18,405 bases of DNA from the NCBI GenBank assembly GCA_903917305.1, contig CAIXAA010000076.1, positions 1-18,405 on the forward strand, written 5' to 3'. This document shows positions 12,927-18,405 of the stretch, in pieces; position 1 is the first letter of the stretch, and every line of letters starts with the position of its first letter. A program made the position numbers and the translations under genes. This DNA is from an uncultured Myxococcales bacterium (lineage in GTDB: Bacteria; Myxococcota_A; UBA9042). The notes under the pieces were generated by a model, which saw only the letters and a list, made by a program, of their open reading frames with translations, ran no database searches and was not told the DNA's origin.

Positions 12927-14363
12927 TCAGAACTGGAAGTAGATGAACGGCACGATGTCCGACTCGGCCGCCACGCTCATCGCCGCGGCGACCACGGCCA
13001 GCGCCACGCCTTGGGCGTAGGCCGGCAGACGCACGAAGCTGCGCTGCAGCCGCGTCGTCAGATCCGCGGGGCTCCAGTGGATGGCATAGGCCAACACCAG
13101 CAGCGCCCAAGTGCTTCGATCGATGCGGGAAAGACCCCAATCGCGCGTCCACAGCGCGTTCCACACGTCCCCCGCGGCGTGCAGCCCCGGGGCGCGAAAC
13201 AGGATGCGGGCAAGCACGACGAAATGGAAGGTCAAGGCGACGCGCCAGGCCGTTTGTCGCCAGGATTGCTGCGATTCGTCATGGCCCGGCGCGCGCCGGC
13301 GGTGCAGCGTGCGGTTGACCATGATGGCGATCGCGTGGAGCGCGCCGTACAAGACGAAGGTCCAGTTCGCGCCGTGCCACAGGCCGATCAAGACCAGGGT
13401 GATGAAGGTGTTGCGGTGCGTCTTCCACATCGGCCCGCGCGAGCCGCCCAAGGGGAAGAAGACGTAGTGCCGCAGCCAGGTCGACAGCGTCATGTGCCAG
13501 CGCCGCCAGAACTCCGCAACGGTTCTCGACTGATACGGGCGGATGAAGTTCTCCGGCAGCCTGTAGCCGAGCAGGCGCGCCGAGCCGATCGCGACGTCGG
13601 TGTAGCCGGAGAAATCGCAGTAGATCTGCATGGTATACGCGTACAGCGCCACCAGGATCTCCGCCGAGGAGTAGACGCGCGGGTTGGTGAAGACGCGGTC
13701 CACCAGGTTGATCGCGAGGAAATCCGCGATGATGACCTTCTTGGCCAGGCCCTTGGCGATGCGGAACAGCGCCTCGCCGACGTCATCGCGGGTCAAGGTC
13801 GGGGAGCGGTGCAGCTGCGGCAGGAACTTGTGCGCGCGCACGATCGGCCCGGCGACCAGCTGCGGGAAGAACGTCGAGAACAGCGCGAAGCGCAGCAAGG
13901 ACGTTTCCGCTGGAATCTCGCGGCGGTACACGTCGATGCAGTAGCTCATCGTCTGGAACGTGTAGAAGCTGATGCCCACCGGCAGGACGATGTCCAGCAC
14001 CGGGATCGCGCCGTGCCAGCCCAGCGCCTGGGCCGCGGTCGAGAACGATTGCGCAAAGAAGTTCAGGTACTTGAAGTAGCAGAGCAGCGTCAGGTTCATG
14101 CCGACGCTGCACAGCATCAGGAACTTGCGGCGCCAGACCAGGTTGTCCGGCGCGTCCTCGATGAGGCGCGCGACGGTGTAGTCCCAGCAGGTCGACCCGA
14201 GAATCAGGAAGATGAACAGCGGGTTCCACGCCATGTAGAACAGGCAGCTCGCCGCCAGCAGGAAGGCGAAGCGCAACAGGCGCCAACGCACGAGCAGCCA
14301 CGAGCCGAGGACGGCTGCGGCGAGGAACACGATGTACATCACGCTGCTGAAGAGCACCGTCAC
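12927..14363 (-). CDS. MBOAT-family (AlgI-like) O-acyltransferase
   Basis: The polytopic inner-membrane protein has 478 residues and about ten hydrophobic helices. Family landmarks include the N terminus TVLFSSVMYIVF (AlgI-type LFNS), LPVGISFYTFQ (127-137), QLVAGPIVR (168-176), YCDFSGYTDVAIG (248-260), FWRRWHMTLSTWLRHYVFFPLGG (285-307) and the catalytic-His motif LWHGANWTF (328-336, His330). Such proteins pass acyl groups, commonly acetyl, to surface polysaccharides. Its downstream partner is the SGNH gene. The start is GTG 14363, chosen because it restores the family N terminus; no clear Shine-Dalgarno sequence is visible. It lies 39 bp downstream of the RdgC-partner gene on the same strand. 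Confidence 0.95.
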   Translation of the reverse strand: MTVLFSSVMYIVFLAAAVLGSWLLVRWRLLRFAFLLAASCLFYMAWNPLFIFLILGSTCWDYTVARLIEDAPDNLVWRRKFLMLCSVGMNLTLLCYFKYLNFFAQSFSTAAQALGWHGAIPVLDIVLPVGISFYTFQTMSYCIDVYRREIPAETSLLRFALFSTFFPQLVAGPIVRAHKFLPQLHRSPTLTRDDVGEALFRIAKGLAKKVIIADFLAINLVDRVFTNPRVYSSAEILVALYAYTMQIYCDFSGYTDVAIGSARLLGYRLPENFIRPYQSRTVAEFWRRWHMTLSTWLRHYVFFPLGGSRGPMWKTHRNTFITLVLIGLWHGANWTFVLYGALHAIAIMVNRTLHRRRAPGHDESQQSWRQTAWRVALTFHFVVLARILFRAPGLHAAGDVWNALWTRDWGLSRIDRSTWALLVLAYAIHWSPADLTTRLQRSFVRLPAYAQGVALAVVAAAMSVAAESDIVPFIYFQF

Positions 14364-14402
14364 CTGCCCGGGTGGCCGCCGCAGCGAACCCCCGCGATTT
14401 CG

Positions 14403-14924
14403 CTACGCTTGCGCGCCTTCGAGCACCCATGCGCGCAGGGCCTCGCGCACGGGCGCCCAGGCGTCGGCGTCCTTGCGCAGGCGGATGAACGTCATGTAAA
14501 GTTCATCAACGATGTTCTCGACTTCGTCGATGAGGTGCAGGCGTTCTTCCAGGCGCTGCGCGTCCTCGCCGGCCAGCAGGGTCGGCAGCTTCACGCCCGA
14601 CAGCGTCAGGGTCTCCGCGTCGATGCCCAGCTCGAAGTGGCGCTCGCCCACGTCGACCAGCAGCCGGGCGCGCGAGACCTTCTTGCCGACGCGCAGCGCC
14701 GTGCGGGCTTCCTCTGCCAGCGAAGGGGCTTCGGCCTTGACCGTCGAGTCTTCGCGCACCGCGCCGCCGGACTCCAGCACGAGGCGCTGGCCGAACTCGA
14801 CGCGCACCGGGCCGAGGGACTCGACCTGGACGGCGCCGCCGGAGCGCTCGGCCTCGAACCAGAGCCATGTCAGGAACTCGCGGCCGAGAAAGGCGAATCT
14901 GTCACGGCTGGGCTGGATCGGCAT
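14403..14924 (-). CDS. Conserved-looking protein paired with the RdgC-like gene
   Basis: The protein has 173 residues. It starts 13 bp after the RdgC-like gene, so the two are almost certainly co-transcribed. The N-terminal motif FLGREFLTWLWFEAE (11-25) and the segment EEARTALRVGKKVSRARLLV (71-90) remind me of sequence found with deltaproteobacterial RdgC-like proteins, but I cannot confirm this without a search. The body alternates beta strands with a C-terminal helical part (119-170). There is no signal peptide or membrane segment. It could be the missing C-terminal part of RdgC as a separate polypeptide, or an unrelated partner. Confidence 0.72.
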   Translation of the reverse strand: MPIQPSRDRFAFLGREFLTWLWFEAERSGGAVQVESLGPVRVEFGQRLVLESGGAVREDSTVKAEAPSLAEEARTALRVGKKVSRARLLVDVGERHFELGIDAETLTLSGVKLPTLLAGEDAQRLEERLHLIDEVENIVDELYMTFIRLRKDADAWAPVREALRAWVLEGAQA

Positions 14925-14937
14925 GGGTGTGTCTCGC

Positions 14938-15561
14938 TCAGGGACGAATGAGGTGCAGGCGCTCGGGCTCCAAGGCGGCCAGTGCGTCGATCTCGGGCTC
15001 AGACATGCCGCGCAACCAGAGCACGGTCAGCAGGCCAACCGGGCGGATCTGCAGGCCGAACGTCTTCTCGAAGATGTCCGTGAACAGCGTCGCGGCGCCC
15101 TTGGAGGTCGACATCAGGCGCAGCTCGCCGGTGCCGATATTCCACACAACTTCCAGAAGTTGCATGCGCGGCAGGGAGCGCTTGCGCAGGCGCATCTTCA
15201 TCTCGAGCTTGAGGACGTCCAGCTCGCGCTTGGCCAGCTTGTCGCGCTGCAGCTCGCGGCAACGATCACGGGCTTCGCGATCGACGTACGCCTTGAGCGT
15301 GCCGGCCGGCACCTTGAGCGTGTCGACGCGCAGCTTCAAGAACAGGTGCCCGCTGGGGTCCACCAGGCTCTTGGCCTCGAACTCGCTGGCGAACACGTCG
15401 TCAAACTGCACCCAGCCGGCGGCGCGCTCGACATCGCTGGTCGGATCGATCTCGTGGAAGGCGTGCTGCGCCAAGGCCTCGCAAAAGGCCTCCTCGAAGC
15501 CGTCGGTGGGCGACGGGACGACGAAGCGCAGGTAGCTGACGGGGCCACTGAGGATGCCCAT
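14938..15561 (-). CDS. RdgC-like recombination-associated protein, short form
   Basis: The cytoplasmic protein has 207 residues. It begins MGILSGPVSYLRFVV and contains AFHEIDPTSDVERAAGWVQFDD (35-55), a beta strand FLKLRVDTLKVP (74-85), a highly charged helix (88-130: YVDREARDRCRELQRDKLAKRE) and LLEVVWNIGTGELRLMSTSKGAATLFTDIFEKTFGL (135-170). This order (GW motif, basic helix, then a strand/helix 'W-x-x-x-x-G-x-x' segment) follows RdgC, a ring-forming DNA-binding protein that limits RecA activity. E. coli RdgC is about 300 residues, so this is a shortened variant. AGGCGG about 9 nt upstream of ATG 15561 may serve as ribosome-binding site. A strong promoter-like pair lies 51 bp upstream. Confidence 0.78.
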   Translation of the reverse strand: MGILSGPVSYLRFVVPSPTDGFEEAFCEALAQHAFHEIDPTSDVERAAGWVQFDDVFASEFEAKSLVDPSGHLFLKLRVDTLKVPAGTLKAYVDREARDRCRELQRDKLAKRELDVLKLEMKMRLRKRSLPRMQLLEVVWNIGTGELRLMSTSKGAATLFTDIFEKTFGLQIRPVGLLTVLWLRGMSEPEIDALAALEPERLHLIRP

Positions 15562-15612
15562 GAGGAGGACCGCCTAACGCAATGCGGCCATGCCGGCCTG
15601 GAAGGGGCGCGG

Positions 15613-15642
15613 AGGGTAGGATCCTTGCGGGCGGGGTGTCAA
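15613..15642 (-). promoter_or_regulatory. Probable promoter of the RdgC/MBOAT/SGNH gene run
   Basis: On the minus strand a perfect TTGACA (15642-15637), 18 bp and TACCCT (15618-15613) lie 51 bp upstream of ATG 15561. The same TACCCT -10 is proposed upstream of the kinase at 18354. Confidence 0.55.
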
Positions 15643-15660
15643 TTCAAAGCTGGCGCAAGT

Positions 15661-15744
<84 letters not shown>

Positions 15745-15791
15745 ATGAACCTTCGCATCCACCATGACAACCTACCGCCGCGCGCGTGCCG

Positions 15792-15821
15792 TTGACCGCA
15801 TCGCGCTGTCGCCGTTACAAT
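15792..15821 (+). promoter_or_regulatory. Probable promoter of the nucleotide-sugar dehydrogenase gene
   Basis: TTGACC (15792-15797), 18 bp and TACAAT (15816-15821) each match sigma-70-type consensus at 5 of 6 positions, 44 bp upstream of ATG 15866. This also argues against upstream in-frame starts at 15764. Confidence 0.65.
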
Positions 15822-15865
15822 TCCGCCCCCGCATGCCCGGCCACGTGCCGCCCTGGGAGTCCGCC

Positions 15866-17167
15866 ATGTCGCTCGAATCGAAAATCCAGGACCGCTCCGC
15901 GGTCATCGCTGTCGTGGGACTTGGTTACGTCGGTCTGCCGCTCGCCGTGCGCTGCGCCGGCGTGGGTCTGCGCACCCTCGGCATCGACATCCAGCAGGCG
16001 CGCGTCGACCGCGTCAACGCCGGCATCTCCGACATCGGCGACGTGCCCAGCGAGATCATGGCGCCGCTGGTCAAGGCCGGCACCTTGACCGCGCACACCA
16101 GCTTCGAAGTGATCAAGCAGGCCGATGCCGTCGTCATCTGCGTGCCGACGCCGCTGTCCAAGACGCGCGATCCGGACAACTCCTACATCATCAAGGCCAC
16201 CGAAGCCGTGATGAAGTTCATGAAGCCGGGCCAGCTCTTCGTGCTCGAGTCCACGACCTACCCGGGCTTCACGCGCGAGGTCATGGTGCCGATGCTCGAG
16301 CAGGCCAGCGGCCTCAAGGCCGGCACGGAGTTCCATGTCGCCTTCTCCCCCGAGCGCATCGACCCGGGCAACGAGAAGTACGGCGTGCGCAACACCACCA
16401 AGATCGTCGGCGGCATCACGCCGGCGTGCAGCAGCGCGGTGCACGCGCTCTACTCCAGCTTCATCGACAACGTCCGCATGGTCTCCAGCCCCGATTGCGC
16501 CGAGATGGTGAAATTGCTGGAGAATACCTTCCGCGCCGTCAACATCGGCCTGGTGAACGAAGTCGCGCTCATGTGCTCCAAGCTGGGCCTGAACGTCTTC
16601 GAGGTCATCGACGCCGCCGCGACCAAGCCCTTCGGTTTCATGCCGTTCTATCCGGGCCCCGGCTTGGGCGGCCACTGCATCCCGATCGACCCGCTGTACC
16701 TGTCCTGGAAGCTGCGCACGATGAACTACCAGGCGCGCTTCATCGAGCTGGCCGACGCGATCAACACGGCGATGCCGGCGCACGTCGTGCAGCGTTGCCA
16801 AGATGCCTTGAACGATCAGCGCAAGGCCATGAAGGGCAGCAAGATCCTGGTGCTCGGCGTGGCCTACAAGCGCGACATCGACGACTACCGCGAGTCGCCG
16901 GCGCTGACGGTGCTGGACCTGCTGGAGGCCAAGGGCGCGCACGTCGAGTACTTCGACCCGCACGTGCCGAGCTACCGCGAGGAAGGCCACACGCGCAACA
17001 GCATCGACAACCTGAGCAAGCTCGAGAGCTACGATCTCGCGGTCATCACCACGGATCACCGGGTCTTCGACTACGCGGACATCTGCAAGCGCGCGCCGCT
17101 CGTGGTCGACACGCGCAACGCCACCAAGCTCATCACCGGCGATCGCAGCCACATCTTCACGCTTTAG
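15866..17167 (+). CDS. UDP-sugar 6-dehydrogenase (WbpA/UDP-GlcNAc dehydrogenase type)
   Basis: This NAD-dependent enzyme oxidises the C6 hydroxyl of a nucleotide sugar to a carboxylate, supplying uronic-acid donors for surface polysaccharide. It has 433 residues. GGGAG just upstream and the promoter position favour ATG 15866. The Rossmann motif is GLGYVGLPLA (18-27). Further landmarks are VPTPL (93-97), ESTTYPG (128-134), FSPERIDPGN (160-169), ENTFRAVNIGLVNE (219-232) with the substrate-binding Lys215 nearby, and the catalytic Cys271 in GLGGHCIPIDPLYLSWK. The HCIPIDPLYL form is closer to WbpA-type UDP-N-acetylglucosamine dehydrogenases than to WecC, but substrate choice between UDP-GlcNAc and related sugars is not certain. 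The flippase-like gene follows after 9 bp. Confidence 0.94.
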   Translation: MSLESKIQDRSAVIAVVGLGYVGLPLAVRCAGVGLRTLGIDIQQARVDRVNAGISDIGDVPSEIMAPLVKAGTLTAHTSFEVIKQADAVVICVPTPLSKTRDPDNSYIIKATEAVMKFMKPGQLFVLESTTYPGFTREVMVPMLEQASGLKAGTEFHVAFSPERIDPGNEKYGVRNTTKIVGGITPACSSAVHALYSSFIDNVRMVSSPDCAEMVKLLENTFRAVNIGLVNEVALMCSKLGLNVFEVIDAAATKPFGFMPFYPGPGLGGHCIPIDPLYLSWKLRTMNYQARFIELADAINTAMPAHVVQRCQDALNDQRKAMKGSKILVLGVAYKRDIDDYRESPALTVLDLLEAKGAHVEYFDPHVPSYREEGHTRNSIDNLSKLESYDLAVITTDHRVFDYADICKRAPLVVDTRNATKLITGDRSHIFTL

Positions 17168-17176
17168 GCCGTCCTT

Positions 17177-18292
17177 TTGGCGCAGACCCTCGCACCTGCC
17201 GCAGCGTCCACCAGCAAGGGTGTGCCGAACTGGCTGCGCTGGCTGATCGGCATCGCCATCGGCGTCGCGTTCTGCTGGCAGTCGGCGCGCTCCTGGCCGC
17301 TGGGCCAGCTCTTCGGCGGTCAGCTGATGCTGGGCCGCGATGCCGCCGGCGACGAGGCCATCCTGCTGCGGCTGCCCGCGGGCGCGGTGGCGTGGTCGGT
17401 GGCGCTGTGGGCGATCGCGGCCTACCTCTCCTGCCTGACGCTGATCCACTGGCTGCGCGTTCTGCGCTGGAAACCGCTGCTGGATCCGTACGCTTCCGTG
17501 CCGATCCGCGTGCTGAACCGCGTCGGCGCCGTGGGTTTCATGGCCACGGTGCTGCTGCCGATTCGCATGGGCGAGCTGACGCGGCCGCTGATGCTGGCGC
17601 GCCAAGGTTCCGGTCACGTGCCGGTGCCGGTGGGCGCGGGGCTGGGGACGATTGCCATCGAGCGCGTGCTCGACGGCCTGCTGGTCACCGGCCTGTTGTT
17701 CGTCGTGCTGTTCGAGGTGCATCCGGACACGCTGGCGCGGCATCCCGGCGTGCAGCAAGGCGCGTGGGCGGCGGCGGCGGTGTTCGGCACGGCGCTGGGC
17801 GGCCTGGTGGCGACGCTGGTGGCGCGCGACTTCACGCTGCGCATGACCCGGCTCATCCTGGGCGCGGTGTCCAAGAACCTCGCGGAAAAAGTCGTCGATC
17901 TGGTGACGCACTTCGTCGATGGCCTCGCGTTCTTGAAGAGCCCGTGGCACGTGCTGCAGTTCGTCGGCCTCACGGTCGTGTACTGGGGCATCAACGGCCT
18001 GGGCATCTGGCTGTTCGCCCGCGGCTTTGGCGTGCACATGGACGTGCTGGGCGGCTACGCGATGATGGCGTGCCTCGTGGTCGGCATGATGATCCCCAAT
18101 CCGCCCGGCAGCATGGGCATCTTCTGGAACTTCCTGCTGCTGCCGGCGGGGCTCTACGGCGTCAATGAGGATGCACCGCGCACGATTGCCTTCGCGCTCG
18201 GGCTGTGGCTGGCGCAGACGGCGCAGGTGACGGCGTTCGGTGCGTGGGGCTGGTGGTCGGACGGCCGGGCGCGAAGGCGGCTGGCGGGCTGA
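17177..18292 (+). CDS. Flippase-like integral membrane protein (LPG synthase TM-domain family)
   Basis: The polytopic membrane protein has 371 residues from TTG 17177; GTG 17222 is an alternative start, as neither has a strong ribosome-binding site. Family signatures are LNRVGAVGFMATVLLPIRMGELTRPLML (113-140), the conserved ERVLDGLLVTGLL (162-174) and the late NPPGSMGIFWNFLLLPAGLYG (308-328). About eight hydrophobic segments are present. This is the membrane domain of lysylphosphatidylglycerol synthase/AglD-type proteins, without the soluble aminoacyl-transfer domain of MprF. Members near glycan genes are thought to move or modify lipid-linked substrates; the actual cargo is unknown. It is 9 bp downstream of the sugar dehydrogenase and certainly in the same operon. 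Confidence 0.88.
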   Translation: MAQTLAPAAASTSKGVPNWLRWLIGIAIGVAFCWQSARSWPLGQLFGGQLMLGRDAAGDEAILLRLPAGAVAWSVALWAIAAYLSCLTLIHWLRVLRWKPLLDPYASVPIRVLNRVGAVGFMATVLLPIRMGELTRPLMLARQGSGHVPVPVGAGLGTIAIERVLDGLLVTGLLFVVLFEVHPDTLARHPGVQQGAWAAAAVFGTALGGLVATLVARDFTLRMTRLILGAVSKNLAEKVVDLVTHFVDGLAFLKSPWHVLQFVGLTVVYWGINGLGIWLFARGFGVHMDVLGGYAMMACLVVGMMIPNPPGSMGIFWNFLLLPAGLYGVNEDAPRTIAFALGLWLAQTAQVTAFGAWGWWSDGRARRRLAG

Positions 18293-18295
18293 ACG

Positions 18296-18311
18296 TTCCG
18301 GCTCCGGCTCC
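18296..18311. repeat. Short GGNNCC hexamer repeat
   Basis: TTCC followed by GGCTCC twice lies 4 bp downstream of the flippase-like stop. The units are identical to those at the left edge of the window and complementary to those at 15703-15742. Confidence 0.75.
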
Positions 18312-18315
18312 AAGA

Positions 18316-18344
18316 TTGCGCGCCCCACCGCAGCCAGCTACCCT
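18316..18344 (+). promoter_or_regulatory. Probable promoter of the partial kinase gene (leaderless)
   Basis: TTGCGC (18316-18321), 17 bp and TACCCT (18339-18344) end 9 nt before ATG 18354. As for the kinase at 2516-4729, transcription would begin at or next to the start codon and no Shine-Dalgarno sequence is present. Confidence 0.45.
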
Positions 18345-18353
18345 CGCCCCTCC

Positions 18354-18405
18354 ATGCGCAACGAATTCCCCCAGCCCTTCGGCCCCTACGAACTGCTCCG
18401 CCGCC
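18354..18405 (+). CDS. N-terminal fragment of a probable Ser/Thr protein kinase (cut by window edge)
   Basis: Only 17 codons are inside the window: MRNEFPQPFGPYELLRR. The FGPYELLRR stretch is the typical sequence just before the glycine-rich P-loop of myxobacterial Hanks-type kinases (usually followed by LGxGGMxxV). The identification rests on this motif alone. It follows the flippase-like gene on the same strand after 61 bp, with its own promoter-like sequence. Confidence 0.55.
   Translation, partial: MRNEFPQPFGPYELLRR

Noticed and set aside
12210..14951. Very long plus-strand open frame (913 codons) opposite the MBOAT and SGNH genes
   Set aside because: Composition is Arg/Gln/Ala/Val-rich shadow coding typical of the antisense frame in GC-rich DNA; the opposite strand encodes clear families.
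15815..18328. 837-codon minus-strand open frame opposite the sugar dehydrogenase and flippase-like genes
   Set aside because: Low-complexity His/Arg/Ala shadow; both real genes on the plus strand have intact catalytic or family motifs.

Overview
The window is 18.4 kb of very GC-rich, gene-dense bacterial DNA. Hanks-type Ser/Thr kinases, a zinc-ribbon protein with a CarD/UvrD-tail-like domain, a short deltaproteobacterial-style RdgC, a PYP-like PAS/GGDEF protein and a glycine-rich RRM protein together suggest a Myxococcota or related deltaproteobacterial chromosome. This is an inference from gene content; there is no rRNA or other taxonomic marker. I see no tRNA, rRNA, CRISPR array, transposase, integrase or phage gene. 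Sixteen coding regions are supported, the last one cut by the window edge.

Layout. (1) 46-666 (-) zinc-ribbon/CarD-like protein, divergent from replicative helicase dnaB at 894-2531 (+). (2) 2516-4729 (-) Ser/Thr kinase with a C-terminal TPR-like region and 4785-6179 (-) membrane-anchored tandem DsbA-like protein, divergent from 6345-7853 (+), an MscS channel with a cyclic-nucleotide-binding tail. (3) 7862-8242 (-) RRM protein and 8319-8678 (-) small helical protein, divergent from a two-gene unit at 8974-10657 (+): a PYP-like PAS + degenerate GGDEF protein followed by an exported beta-barrel-like protein. (4) A five-gene minus-strand run from 15561 down to 10663: RdgC-like protein, a partner protein, MBOAT acyltransferase, SGNH esterase/acyltransferase and a membrane-tethered exported protein. 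(5) 15866-18292 (+): nucleotide-sugar dehydrogenase and a flippase-like membrane protein. (6) From 18354 (+), the first 17 codons of a probable second Ser/Thr kinase.

How the genes may work together. MBOAT + SGNH on one strand and the UDP-sugar dehydrogenase + flippase-like protein on the other are divergently transcribed from one 304-bp region. They form a plausible surface-polysaccharide locus: uronic-acid sugar precursor, membrane protein, O-acylation. The middle of the window is signalling: a kinase, a cyclic-nucleotide-gated channel and a probable c-di-GMP-binding PAS-GGDEF protein. Convergent gene pairs are packed end to end (16-bp overlap, 8-bp gap, 5-bp gap) with no visible intrinsic terminators.

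The most unusual signal is a family of hexanucleotide tandem repeats, consensus GGNNCC (self-complementary in form). It occurs at the left edge, between the two divergent promoters of the polysaccharide locus, at the start of the intergenic gap before the last kinase, and, in degenerate in-frame form, inside the linkers of two proteins (the kinase and the DsbA-like protein), where each unit encodes a dipeptide. Several genes also show promoter-like TTGCGC/TTGAC-N16-18-TA(C/G)NNT sequences; two of these sit so close to the ATG that leaderless transcripts are likely.
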